Source of the DNA: a virus
Length of the DNA: 34,266 nt
Strand: one strand, 5' to 3'
Virus record (IMG/VR): IMGVR_UViG_2162886015_000032
Location: 1 to 34,266 of that record
The position numbers and the translations under genes are program-made. The notes under the pieces are model-generated. The model made no database searches. It was not told where the DNA came from and saw nothing but the letters and a program-made list of their open reading frames with translations. Position 1 is the stretch's first letter. Every line of letters begins with the position of its first letter. Shown here piece after piece: positions 1 to 8,564 of the stretch.

Positions 1-180
1 GTTCGCTGGCAAGGAAGCCGAAACGACTGGGTTCGCTGTCAAACGCCTCGATTGGATGACAGCGGACAATCATCTCCGGAGGCAGCCGGATCTGCCTTGA
101 GGCTGTGTTCACGAGAACGGGAGGCACCCAGATGTCTGCCTGATTCGGCACCGCCGTGATCCCTGTATGGCTCCGATGAA

Positions 181-206
181 GCCCGCCAACGCTGACGTTG
201 ACGGGC
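181..206 (-). terminator. Hairpin terminator of the secreted-protein gene
   Basis: Inverted repeat with 11-base arms (181-191 and 196-206), one mismatch and a 4-base loop. It lies about 25 bases beyond the stop codon of the minus-strand gene at 232-606. GC-rich, without a clear U-tract, as is usual in Streptomyces. Confidence 0.6.
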
Positions 207-231
207 CCGAGCGGCAATTGGGCGCGGTCGG

Positions 232-606
232 TTACGGGGCGGTGACCACGTCCACGTTGGCGACCTTGGCGCAGATGGCGTAAGCCCTGAGCTTGCCTGG
301 GGTGTTGGGGTCCATGTTGGTGGCGTAGGCCCACCACTGCTGGTTGCCATTCGGGAAGCTGGAGACGAGCTTGTAGTTCTGGGTGTAGGCGTTCCCGGAT
401 GTCACGTTGGCTCCGCCGCCGGTGAGTGTTTCCCCGGCGGGGCAGCTGGCGGTGGCCGCGGCATTGCCGGCGAAGCTGCCGGTGGCCGGAGGAATCGTGA
501 CCTCAGCCCCCTGCACGATGTGCAGATCCGAGTTGGCCTGCGCCAGCCCGGCCGTTCCGAACACCATCGCGACGGCCGCAGCGGCCACGAGAGACTTCTT
601 GAGCAC
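232..606 (-). CDS. Small secreted protein, host gene
   Basis: A 124-residue protein starting at GTG (606). The N-terminus is a typical Sec signal peptide: MLKK, a hydrophobic Ala/Val stretch, then a likely cleavage after AQA near residue 24. The mature part is rich in Gly, Asn, Thr and Tyr and has two cysteines (CPAGETLTGG and AICAK), which could form one disulphide. This resembles secreted Streptomyces proteins of unknown function. The gene is transcribed away from the phage genes and has its own terminator, so it is most likely host DNA at the left edge of the element. It could instead be a moron gene carried by the phage. No enzymatic motif is seen. Confidence 0.75.
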   Translation of the reverse strand: MLKKSLVAAAAVAMVFGTAGLAQANSDLHIVQGAEVTIPPATGSFAGNAAATASCPAGETLTGGGANVTSGNAYTQNYKLVSSFPNGNQQWWAYATNMDPNTPGKLRAYAICAKVANVDVVTAP

Positions 607-908
607 AGAATTCTGCTTTCGCTGGTTCCAGTAGGAAAGCTCGCCGCCTCATGCGTGAGCTCGCCAGAGGCATATCCAGGAACTTCGGAGAACCCGACCC
701 GCTTCGCGAGATGATCATCCGTTCGTCGTACATGTTTTCGCCCAGCCGGCCGCGGTGTCCTTGCGGGTGATCATCGGAGCAAGTCTGACCAGGCAGAGCG
801 CCCTGTGCCTGCGTCAATCGGCCCGTCGAGAACGCCGGTGCTGCCAGAACCCCAAACTCGTGGACAGAGCCAGAGGGGCTGTCCGCGGCGGTCCGTAGGC
901 TGATCGGT
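607..908. other. Intergenic region holding the left host/phage junction
   Basis: About 300 bases between divergent genes with no convincing coding sequence. It must hold the promoter of the minus-strand secreted gene and the boundary between host and phage DNA. I see no tRNA, no integrase and no obvious att core. The signals driving the tail operon are also not recognisable here; the late promoter may lie further upstream or have been lost. Confidence 0.45.
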
Positions 909-1304
909 ATGGATGATCAGCTGCGTCAGGTACGGATCACCGCCGACCAGGCCGCCGGCACGGTGGCTCTCGACGGCCTCGATATCTCCTCCAAGGTCAA
1001 CGGCTACCAGCTTCGCCAGTACGACGGGGAGCCGGCAGAGCTGTTGCTGTCCCTGTCACCGCTCGTCAAGGACGAGTTCGACGGACTGGCCCGTGTCATC
1101 GTTGGTGTGCCCCCAGACCCGGGCCCTGCCGCCGCAGGCTTCCTTTCGGCGATCGATGCGGGAGAACTTGAGCGGCATGTGCTGTCCCGTCACGACCTGA
1201 TGGACGGCGGACCCAACGAGCTGACCCGGGCCATGCTGCGTCTCCTGCAGGAGTGGGCGTCGGGCAAGTGGCAGCCGGAGGTGACCGATGCCGTCCCCCA
1301 GTAG
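909..1304 (+). CDS. Phage connector-region protein, first gene of tail module
   Basis: A 131-residue acidic protein (ATG start, weak Shine-Dalgarno). The beginning, ITADQAAGTVALDG, looks like a complete beta-rich N-terminus and the rest is helical. Its 3' end overlaps the next gene by 17 bases, so the two are translationally coupled. It sits where siphophages encode head-completion or head-tail joining proteins, directly before a gp10-like gene. I do not recognise an enzymatic motif. From position I infer a role at the head-tail interface or in tail completion. It is the leftmost phage gene visible; no head gene precedes it. Confidence 0.7.
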   Translation: MDDQLRQVRITADQAAGTVALDGLDISSKVNGYQLRQYDGEPAELLLSLSPLVKDEFDGLARVIVGVPPDPGPAAAGFLSAIDAGELERHVLSRHDLMDGGPNELTRAMLRLLQEWASGKWQPEVTDAVPQ

Positions 1305-1722
1305 CCCGCACTTCGGCGCCCATCCCCGCGCGGGCGCCTACAGCAACGCGGCTGAGGTGGCCGCAGCCCTCCAAGGGCGTGCCGAACGGGTGCTGCCACA
1401 GGCGGCGTCGGTGGTGCGGCACTACACGATGCTGCTGGAGACCCAGATCAAAGCGAACGCGAGCGGTCGGCCGGGTCCGAACGTGATCACGGGTGACTAC
1501 CGGCGGTCGTGGACGCACGAGGTGCACGTGAGCGGCGACGTGGTGACCGGGGTTGTCGGTACCAGCAAGCCGCAGGCGCGCCGCCTGGAGTACGGATTCA
1601 TCGGGCCGGACAGTCTGGGACGCATCTACGATCAGCCGCCTTACCCTCACGTCGGCCCGGCCGTGGAGACGGTTCGCCCCCTGTTCGTTGAAGCCCTGGG
1701 CCAGATTGCCGACGGGCAATGA
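1288..1722 (+). CDS. HK97 gp10-like head-tail joining/tail completion protein
   Basis: A 144-residue protein starting at ATG inside the end of the preceding gene. The central part carries features of the HK97 gp10-like family: a long helix (PQAASVVRHYTMLLE), then RPGPNVITGDYRRSW, a beta-sheet segment ending in GTSKPQARRLEYGF, and a PPYPHVGPAVE stretch before the last helix. Proteins of this family act at the neck, joining tail to head or helping finish the tail. The order gp10-like, tail terminator, tail tube is the standard siphophage order. The family match is by recognition rather than by search. Confidence 0.8.
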   Translation: MPSPSSPHFGAHPRAGAYSNAAEVAAALQGRAERVLPQAASVVRHYTMLLETQIKANASGRPGPNVITGDYRRSWTHEVHVSGDVVTGVVGTSKPQARRLEYGFIGPDSLGRIYDQPPYPHVGPAVETVRPLFVEALGQIADGQ

Positions 1723-1735
1723 GGAGGATCAGCAG

Positions 1736-2179
1736 ATGAGCGTGTCGGGGCGGCAGGTGGCGCTCGCCGTGCAGACGATGCTGCAGACGGCCACTGGCCG
1801 CTCGTGCGGGTATGGGACTGCACCCACTTCGACGTCGCAGCCGACAGGGAACACCATCCCGTACAGCGTGCTGTACGAGCTGGGGCAGACCTCCGGCATC
1901 GGCCCGTCACTCGGGGATTCCGATGCGGATGCCCGAGTGCTGCTGCAGGTGTCATCGGTTGGCACAACCGCAGAGCAGGCGTCACTGCACGCCGACAAGG
2001 TGCGCCAGGCGTTCTTGGCGCGGGTGCCCGGCAGCGGACTGTTCCTTAACCCGATCAGTGTCGTGGGTGCGACGGTGATCGGTCGGGAGCTGGACCGCGA
2101 GGACGGGACCAGTGTCGTCAGCTCCACCTACACTTACGTGCAGCGATTCGTCCTGACGGTCTCGACGCCGAACAGCTGA
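1736..2179 (+). CDS. Tail terminator protein
   Basis: A 147-residue protein. ATG at 1736 is chosen because GAGGAGG lies a few bases upstream; longer in-frame readings run into the previous gene. The pattern fits a tail terminator: an N-terminal helix, a variable segment, YSVLYELGQT, SVGTTAEQASLHADKVRQAFL as a helix, and a late beta-strand pair ending in SSTYTYVQRFVLTV. Tail terminators form a hexameric ring that stops tail-tube growth and docks to the neck. Its position between the gp10-like and tube genes supports this. The following 140 bases hold no other gene. Confidence 0.75.
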   Translation: MSVSGRQVALAVQTMLQTATGRSCGYGTAPTSTSQPTGNTIPYSVLYELGQTSGIGPSLGDSDADARVLLQVSSVGTTAEQASLHADKVRQAFLARVPGSGLFLNPISVVGATVIGRELDREDGTSVVSSTYTYVQRFVLTVSTPNS

Positions 2180-2322
2180 TCGGATCGCACCTCACCGCGG
2201 AGGCCCTCTCGCGGACGTCCGGCCACACGGCACGGGCTGACCCCCTGGCTCGCATTTGCGACCTGTTGGGGACGGGCCTCCGTGCATCCGGGGCCGGGGT
2301 CCCCGGAGAGCGAGAATTCCCC

Positions 2323-2814
2323 TTGGGTACCACCCAGCAGCGGTTTATGCGCCGTGGCATCACGAAGATCTACTTCCTGAAGACGATCGCCGCCGCTATG
2401 AACGTGCCGATTCGCCCCGAGCTGACGGGCACCAACTCCACTGACCTGTCGGGTGCGATCGCCGACATCGCCGGATGGTCGCTGGCCAACTCCCCGATCG
2501 ACACCCCGGACATGGGTTCGACCCTCACCACGAACATCCCGGGCGAGGACAAGGCCGACTCTTCCAGCCTCACCTTCTACGAGGACCAGGCGGCGGAGAC
2601 CATCGAGACCCTTCTTTCGAAGGGCGCCGAGGGCTTCGTCGTCATCCTGCGCAAGGGCGACATCCCGGCGAGCAAGTCCATGGACGTCTTCCCGGTCCGC
2701 GTCGCGGGCCGCGCCCCCGCCTACTCGACGGGCTCGGACCCGGCGAAGTTCACCGCCACCTTCGCCATCTCCGGGACGCCGACACTCGACGCCGCCGTTC
2801 CGGCTTCCAACTGA
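2323..2814 (+). CDS. Major tail tube protein
   Basis: About 163 residues from a TTG start at 2323, preceded by GGAGAGCGAG. ATG at 2347 (MRRGITKIYFLKTI) is the alternative, and the reading frame is open upstream to 2266. The start RRGITKIYF, then beta-rich segments (SLTFYEDQ, GFVVILRKG, MDVFPVRVAG) and a final FTATFAISGTP, are typical of actinophage tail tube proteins of the lambda gpV-like fold. The protein polymerises into the hollow tube around the tape measure. The next genes are the assembly chaperones and the tape measure, which fixes the assignment. The exact start is uncertain. Confidence 0.82.
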   Translation: MGTTQQRFMRRGITKIYFLKTIAAAMNVPIRPELTGTNSTDLSGAIADIAGWSLANSPIDTPDMGSTLTTNIPGEDKADSSSLTFYEDQAAETIETLLSKGAEGFVVILRKGDIPASKSMDVFPVRVAGRAPAYSTGSDPAKFTATFAISGTPTLDAAVPASN

Positions 2815-2829
2815 CCTGGGGGATGCTGC

Positions 2830-3432
2830 ATGACTACTGTCGTACCGCCGGCCGTCGCTGTCGCCAAGGACGCGCACTGGGCCGCGAAGATGGCCCGGCT
2901 GCGGGCCCGGAAGCTGCCCGAGCGCACTCTGTCGTTCTGCGACGACGAAGAGGCAAAGACGGCTGTCACTGATGCGGCCCTGGCGCTCGCGAAAGCTCGC
3001 GCCGCGGCGATCACCGAATGCGCTGAGCAGGGAATCCGCGAGGACCAGCGCGACGCGTGGGTGGCCTCCAACCCGCAAGTCCTCGCCGCTGACGGGGTCC
3101 TGGACCAGGCGCAGGAGGCACTGGCGAAAGCGACGCTGACTCTGACCTTCCGGGCACTGCCCCGGCCGGTGTGGGAGCAGCTGCTGGGTGAGCATGCGCC
3201 GAGCGAGGCACAGGCCGACCAGGGCATGGAATACGACGTCGAGACCTTCCCGGCCGCCGCGATTTTCGCCTGCCACGTCGAACGCGACGAGGCAGGCGAA
3301 GAGGTGGGGGGCATGAGCGTTGCCGACGCTCAGGAGCTGCTGGACACCTGGGCGGATGCAGAAGCGAAGGCGCTGTTCACCGCAGTCATGCTCGTCAACC
3401 AGACGCTGCGCGTGGACCTGGGAAAAGGCTGA
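2830..3432 (+). CDS. Tail assembly chaperone, short (G-like) product
   Basis: A 200-residue protein, ATG start, 15 bases after the tube gene. It is mostly helical and charged, including a helix rich in Ala, Lys and Glu around residues 45-65. Proteins in this position (lambda gpG equivalent) coat the tape measure before tube polymerisation and are absent from the mature tail. The last in-frame codons are CTG GGA AAA GGC TGA, which hold a slippery heptamer at 3420-3426. Most ribosomes should stop at 3430-3432; a minority should shift back one base and continue into the overlapping frame to 3764. Confidence 0.85.
   Translation: MTTVVPPAVAVAKDAHWAAKMARLRARKLPERTLSFCDDEEAKTAVTDAALALAKARAAAITECAEQGIREDQRDAWVASNPQVLAADGVLDQAQEALAKATLTLTFRALPRPVWEQLLGEHAPSEAQADQGMEYDVETFPAAAIFACHVERDEAGEEVGGMSVADAQELLDTWADAEAKALFTAVMLVNQTLRVDLGKG
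3420..3426 (+). promoter_or_regulatory. Programmed -1 frameshift slippery heptamer
   Basis: The heptamer G GGA AAA fits the X XXY YYZ rule exactly in the frame of the upstream chaperone and lies four bases before its stop codon. After a -1 shift, reading resumes with AGG CTG ATC and stays open to 3764. This is the lambda G/GT arrangement, placed between the tube and tape-measure genes as expected. Confidence 0.85.
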
Positions 3433-3764
3433 TCTCCGAACCGGGCTTCCGGGCGGAGATGGAACTGTGCCACACCTATGGAATGCCGCACAGTCAGTTC
3501 ACGGGGGCCGGTGACGGGCGTTGGACGGCGCTGGACCGGGCGAAGGCGCTGGCGTGGCTCGTATACACGCGGGCGGTGTGCTCCGGGTGCGGCACCAGGG
3601 CGGGTGAGTGGCGGCCGGAACTGGGCGGGGACCGGTTCGCCTACGTCGCCGATGCGAGCACATGCCCGGGGTGCGAACTCCTGGCCATGGAGCGGGAGCA
3701 GGTACCGGACGGTCCGGAAGGACGCGGGGTCAAGATCGGGCTCAAGCCCAGGCGGGAGCAGTAG
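3426..3764 (+). CDS. Tail assembly chaperone, T-like extension made by -1 frameshift
   Basis: About 112 residues read only after the -1 shift, giving a fusion of about 311 residues. The extension begins RLISEPGFRAEMELCHTYGM, which reads as continuous protein across the point where no start codon exists. It has four cysteines in two pairs (CSGC and CPGC) about 40 residues apart, a probable zinc-binding site. In lambda, the T domain of gpGT binds tail tube subunits and brings them to the tape measure. ATG at 3459 could be misread as an independent start. The stop abuts the GTG of the tape measure gene. Confidence 0.85.
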   Translation, partial: RLISEPGFRAEMELCHTYGMPHSQFTGAGDGRWTALDRAKALAWLVYTRAVCSGCGTRAGEWRPELGGDRFAYVADASTCPGCELLAMEREQVPDGPEGRGVKIGLKPRREQ

Positions 3765-6700
3765 GTGAGCGGCAGCGCCTACAACCTGTACGTCAACCTG
3801 CAGGCGCAGACGGGCGGGCTGACGGGAGGTCTGAGGCAGTCCGCGACGCAGCTGCGCCAGTTCGACGGGCAACTGCAGCAGGTCAACCAGACGCTGCTGG
3901 AGACCGGGTCGGCCACGCAGCGGCTGGCCCGGCTGCAGGCGTCCGCTTCGGCTGACGCAGTCCTGGGCCAGGCGCGTGTCACCGCAGCCCTGGAACGCAC
4001 CGCGGCCGCGCAAAGGGCAGCCGCCGCAGCCGCCGAACGATCCGGCCGCGCCCAAGCCCTATCCGCGAACCTCGCCGCGAAGGCGGAGAGGGAGCGGGCC
4101 GCGGCGGTCGCGGCCGGCGAGCGAACGCTGCGCGCTCAAGCGGTCGCGCAGACCATGGCGGCCCGCGCCCAGGCCGCAACCGGGCGGGGCGCGGTAGCGG
4201 CACAGGCCACCGCGAACGCCGCGGCCGCGGCTGCGACACGGGCCGCGCAGGCGCAGACCGCGCAGGAGGAACGGGCGGTCGCCACGCAGGCCGCTGCCGC
4301 CCGCGCAGCCGGGGTATCGACGCGGGCAACGCAGGCCCGCCAGGCGGCAGATGCTCGGGCCGTGCAGACGCTGGCCGCCCGTAACGAGGCGGAGGCTGCC
4401 GGGTCGGCGCGCGCTGCGGCCAACGCTGCTGCCGTGCGCCAGGCGGAGGCCGCCGCGCTCGCGGAGACGCGCGCGGCCACGCAGGCCCGGGTCGGCGGCT
4501 ACGTGCGCACCGGACTGGTGCTGTCGGCGATCCTCGGCGCCGGGGTAGTGGGGGCCGTGGCGCTGGAGAAGCACATGGCGAACGTCATGACGATTTCCCA
4601 GCAGATCAACGCGACGACGGTCAGCGGGTTCACCGACAAGATCGTGGATCTGTCGAAGGACATGACGCAGTCCGCGAATCAGCTCGCCGAGGGCCTATAC
4701 CAGGTCGTCTCGACGGGTTTCGACGGCTCGGACGCAATGACGATCCTCGGGGTGGCCGCGAAGGGTGCCAGCGCGGGCCTGACGACAACGGAGATCTCTG
4801 CGCGGGCCCTGCTGGGTGTTCTGAAGGCGTACGGACTGACAGCCGCGGATGCCAGCGGCGTCATGGACGTGATGTTCCAGACCGTCAACAAGGGCGTCAT
4901 CAGCTTCGAGGAGCTGGCGCTGCACCTGGGCGACATCGTGCCGATGGCTGCTGCTGCCGGCATCAGCTTCGAGGACCTGGCCTCCGCGTACGCCGCGGTG
5001 ACCCTCGCGGGCGTTCCTGCGGCGGAGTCGGCGACCGGCCTGAACATGCTGATGACCAGGCTGATGCAGCCGACCCGAGAGCTGAGCGACTTGATGCGCA
5101 AGCTCGGCTACGAGTCGGCGGCTTCGGCGGTGCAGCAGGACGGCCTGTACGTCGTTGTGAACAAGGTGGCCAAGGCCACGCACGGCTCCGCTGAGGCGAT
5201 CACCACCTTGTTCCACGATGTGCGGGCCTCCCGCGCGATGCTGGCCCTGGCCGCCAACGACGGCAAGAACTACGCCGACACCTACCAGGCCATCGCCAAC
5301 GAGGTGGAGCGGGCCGGGGCCGCGCACAAGGCGTTCGAGATGCAGATCAACACCACCGCGGGCCAGTGGCAGATGTTCGTCAACCGCAGCAAGGCCCTGG
5401 GTATCGACCTCGGGCGGGCACTGCTGCCGGTACTGCAGAGTGTTGGCAACGCCCTGTCGGTGTTCGCTGGCACGATCGCGGACGCGCCCGGCCCGCTGAA
5501 GTCGGTCGGCGCTGGCCTGTTGGTGATATCGGCGACCGGGGCGCTCGCCCTGGCCATGATCACGCGGATCACGGCGCAGTGGCAGACATTCCGGCTTGCT
5601 CAGGCTGAAGCCTCGGCGGGCGGCGCGGTCATGCCGGCGGTCCTCAAGGGCGCGGGCCTGGCGGTGTCGGGTCTGACGGCGCTGCTGACGGTGGGAGTGC
5701 TCGCCTACTCGGCGTACTCCGCTTCCAAGGAACAGGCCAAGGCAGCCACCGACGACCTAGTGCAGGCTCTGCGTTCCGAGAGGGAGGAGGGGGATCAAGG
5801 AGCGGGTCTGCGGGCCCTGACCGAGTCGCTGACCAACTCCGACGATGCCACAAAGCTCAAGAAGGCCGGCATCGACATGGCTTCCGCCTTGGACGCCATC
5901 ACCTCCGGCGGCCGGAAGCTTGCAGATCTGAAGAAGGAGATCTGGCGGAACGCTTCCTTCTCCACGGTGGACGTGTCGGGTCAGGTGAGCACGACCCTGA
6001 CCTCCGAGGGGCGAGGCGCGATGGACGCCCTCGACAAGCAGCACCGCATCTGGTCCGGCGCGGTGAAGAAGGAGGCCGAACTCGCTGCCGCGATGGAGAT
6101 CGTCAACGCCAAGGTGCAGCAGGCGAAGGTCGGCGCGGCGAAGGCATGGACACTCGACGCTTTGGTGCCCACTGGCAAGGACGGGCTGCCGCAATACACC
6201 GATGAGATGAAGGCGATGGCGCAGGCCCTCGGCTCCATCGTCGATCCGGCGAAGGCATGGCAGGCGGCGCAGGACAAGGTGGCCAAGTCCAACAAGAATG
6301 CCACCGCGACCCTGCAGGACTATCTGAGAGAGCTGCGCAGCCAGTTGAAGGCGCAGCGCAGTTTCCAGGGCAACCTCAGCAAGCTGGCCGTGGCCGGGTA
6401 CGGCGACCTCACCGACCACTTCGCCAAGCTCGGCGTGTCGTCGGCGCCGATCCTCGACGAGCTCGTGAAGCAGCTCGCCAAGGGCAAAACGAAGGTCGCC
6501 GACGAGCTGGAATCGATCATCACCGAGTCGGCGTCCCGCGCGCAGCCCGCGTTCCAGGCGGGACTGGCGCAGTTGCCCGCGATCGCAGCCCGCTACGGCA
6601 AGAAGATCGCCAAGCAGTTCGCGGACGCCGCCGAGACCAACGACGCCCGCAAGTTCGGGCGAGTCATGCAGGCGATGGCCGTCTCCGACATGAGCCGCGC

Positions 6701-8564
6701 CGTGAAAGCGGGCAGCACGGCCGCCCGGACGCAGCTGCGGCGCGGCATGAGCCTGCTGGCACAGGTGGCCGCTGAGAAGGGCGCGGACGCGGCGACCGCA
6801 CTGCAACAAGCCCTGCTGTCAGGGGACGTGACCACCGCCATGGACCAGATCCGAGCCATCTGGGGGGCGGACCCGCCGATCAGCGAGAAGGACCTGCAGA
6901 GCGTTGTGTCCGCGTTCCACACGGCGGGCGGCAAAGCCAAGGGCGAGTGGTCGGCGATGCTGGATCTGATCCAGCAGGTCGCCAAGACGAAAGGCACTGC
7001 AGCCGCCTCGGCCCTGACCTCCGCTCTGCTGTCCGGGGACATGGCAGCCGTCCAGGCGCAGTTGGATGCGATCGGCGCGAGCGTGCGGGAGATCCCCGGC
7101 ACCAAGAACATCTCCGTCAGCGTGGACCCGCCAGCGCCGGTGTCAGTGACCGTGATCCCGCGTATTGGGGCCGGGCCCCTCGCCAACAAGCCGATGCCAC
7201 AGGCCGATGGCTCCATGCTGTCGTTCTACGCTGGCGGCGGCCTGCGAGAACGGCATGTGGCGCAGGTCGCCCCGCGGGGAGCGTGGCGGGTGTGGGCCGA
7301 GCCGGAGACCGGCGGGGAGGCGTACATCCCCCTGGCCGCGTCCAAGCGGGCCCGCTCCAAGGAGATCCTCGGCCAGGTGGCGCACCGGTTCGGGGCGACC
7401 GTCCAGTACCACGCCGACGGCGGCCTCTCGAACTGGTTGTACACACCGGCGGGCGGCATGGACGGCGTGATCTCCCTGTCGTCCATCGCGTCGGACTCGA
7501 TGAACAAGAACGGCACCGCCCTCGACCTGGGCAAGTTCTCCAAGAACCTGCACAAGTCGGTGGTGGAGGCGCAGCGGTGGCGTAAGGATCTGTCGACGGT
7601 TGCCCGCCGTGCCGGCCAGGACGTCGCCGATGCACTGGAGGCGATGGGCTCCGAGGGCATCAGCCTCACCCACAAGATGGCCACCGGCAGCTCGAAGTAC
7701 CTCAAGAGCATGTCGGCCGACTTGAAGAAGCTGGCCGAGGCGGCGAAAGCCTCCCTGTCCGACTACACCAGCCAGCTCGGCGGGGCGACGAAGCAGACGT
7801 CCGAGTTCCAGAGGAACCTGGCCAAGTTGGCGGCCGAGGGTTATGGGGACCTGGCGACCAGGCTGGCCGCGCAGGGCGACCAGGCTGCGCAGGACCTTGC
7901 GGCGCAGGCCGTCAAGAGCAAGAAGGGTGCCGCGAAGGCCGACAAAACGTCGAAGGCCGCGTCGGCGACGCTGTCCGACGAGGACCTGGCCGACCTGCTG
8001 ACGATCATCGCCGCAGTCAAGACGAACAAGACGGGCATCCACCAGGTCGCCGATGCCACCAAGCTTGGCGAGGACCGGATCATCGAGGTGGCCAACGCGG
8101 GCAAGTCCCAGCTGCAGAAGGCCCTCGGTTTTCGGGCCGGCCGGCTGCTTGCCGACCTGGGGCGGGCCAACAAGGGTCTCTCGTACGCGTCGGGTGGCGT
8201 GCTGACGCCGGGCCTGTACGCGACGAGCAACGGCCTGGTGCGGTTCGCCGAGCCCTCCACCGGCGGCGAGGCGTACATCCCGCTCGGGCAGAGCAGGCGG
8301 CAGCCGGCGACGCAGGTACTCGAGGACGTCGCCCACCGCTTCGGCTACGTGCTGACCGCTCAGGGGGTGACCGGGCCCACGCGTGTGGACGCCCATCCGT
8401 CCGGCGGGGTGCAGGTCGTGGTGGTGAAGGAGATGAGCAGTCCTCTCATCGGCCACATGCCGGTGACGGTCACCGCCGGTACGGACGGCCGCGGGGCGGC
8501 GCAGGAGATGGGCGCGGAGGTGATGCGCCGTCTTCGGGCCGCGCAGCGAGGAGGCAAGCTGTGA
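3765..8564 (+). CDS. Tape measure protein
   Basis: 1599 residues, GTG start touching the previous stop. The first 240 residues are an Ala/Gln/Arg-rich coiled coil. A hydrophobic segment follows near 250-270. A TP901-type phage tail minor protein domain runs over about 275-490 (NVMTISQQINATTVSGF, then GVISFEELALHLGDIVP). More hydrophobic segments lie near 570-660. The C-terminal third has a duplicated module: FQGNLSKLAVAGYGDL (about 867) resembles FQRNLAKLAAEGYGDL (about 1347), and AEPETGGEAYIPL (about 1180) resembles AEPSTGGEAYIPL (about 1500). At roughly 0.15 nm per residue, its length implies a flexible tail near 240 nm. It is also expected to help channel DNA through the cell envelope. Confidence 0.95.
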   Translation: MSGSAYNLYVNLQAQTGGLTGGLRQSATQLRQFDGQLQQVNQTLLETGSATQRLARLQASASADAVLGQARVTAALERTAAAQRAAAAAAERSGRAQALSANLAAKAERERAAAVAAGERTLRAQAVAQTMAARAQAATGRGAVAAQATANAAAAAATRAAQAQTAQEERAVATQAAAARAAGVSTRATQARQAADARAVQTLAARNEAEAAGSARAAANAAAVRQAEAAALAETRAATQARVGGYVRTGLVLSAILGAGVVGAVALEKHMANVMTISQQINATTVSGFTDKIVDLSKDMTQSANQLAEGLYQVVSTGFDGSDAMTILGVAAKGASAGLTTTEISARALLGVLKAYGLTAADASGVMDVMFQTVNKGVISFEELALHLGDIVPMAAAAGISFEDLASAYAAVTLAGVPAAESATGLNMLMTRLMQPTRELSDLMRKLGYESAASAVQQDGLYVVVNKVAKATHGSAEAITTLFHDVRASRAMLALAANDGKNYADTYQAIANEVERAGAAHKAFEMQINTTAGQWQMFVNRSKALGIDLGRALLPVLQSVGNALSVFAGTIADAPGPLKSVGAGLLVISATGALALAMITRITAQWQTFRLAQAEASAGGAVMPAVLKGAGLAVSGLTALLTVGVLAYSAYSASKEQAKAATDDLVQALRSEREEGDQGAGLRALTESLTNSDDATKLKKAGIDMASALDAITSGGRKLADLKKEIWRNASFSTVDVSGQVSTTLTSEGRGAMDALDKQHRIWSGAVKKEAELAAAMEIVNAKVQQAKVGAAKAWTLDALVPTGKDGLPQYTDEMKAMAQALGSIVDPAKAWQAAQDKVAKSNKNATATLQDYLRELRSQLKAQRSFQGNLSKLAVAGYGDLTDHFAKLGVSSAPILDELVKQLAKGKTKVADELESIITESASRAQPAFQAGLAQLPAIAARYGKKIAKQFADAAETNDARKFGRVMQAMAVSDMSRAVKAGSTAARTQLRRGMSLLAQVAAEKGADAATALQQALLSGDVTTAMDQIRAIWGADPPISEKDLQSVVSAFHTAGGKAKGEWSAMLDLIQQVAKTKGTAAASALTSALLSGDMAAVQAQLDAIGASVREIPGTKNISVSVDPPAPVSVTVIPRIGAGPLANKPMPQADGSMLSFYAGGGLRERHVAQVAPRGAWRVWAEPETGGEAYIPLAASKRARSKEILGQVAHRFGATVQYHADGGLSNWLYTPAGGMDGVISLSSIASDSMNKNGTALDLGKFSKNLHKSVVEAQRWRKDLSTVARRAGQDVADALEAMGSEGISLTHKMATGSSKYLKSMSADLKKLAEAAKASLSDYTSQLGGATKQTSEFQRNLAKLAAEGYGDLATRLAAQGDQAAQDLAAQAVKSKKGAAKADKTSKAASATLSDEDLADLLTIIAAVKTNKTGIHQVADATKLGEDRIIEVANAGKSQLQKALGFRAGRLLADLGRANKGLSYASGGVLTPGLYATSNGLVRFAEPSTGGEAYIPLGQSRRQPATQVLEDVAHRFGYVLTAQGVTGPTRVDAHPSGGVQVVVVKEMSSPLIGHMPVTVTAGTDGRGAAQEMGAEVMRRLRAAQRGGKL

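Noticed and set aside
1-60. Two copies of GTTCGCTG-CAA near the left edge as a possible att repeat
   Set aside because: Only about 11 bases with a mismatch, 30 bases apart, and no matching copy seen at the right end.
2134-3276. 380-residue minus-strand ORF
   Set aside because: Antisense of the tail tube and chaperone genes; long antisense ORFs are expected in very GC-rich coding DNA, and its composition (Arg/Gly/His-rich) is not protein-like.
3466-3478. TGTGCCACACC within the chaperone extension
   Set aside because: It matches the 5' part of the early motif but lies inside a coding sequence (ELCHTYGM), lacks the CATT end, and is not before a start codon. Probably coincidence.
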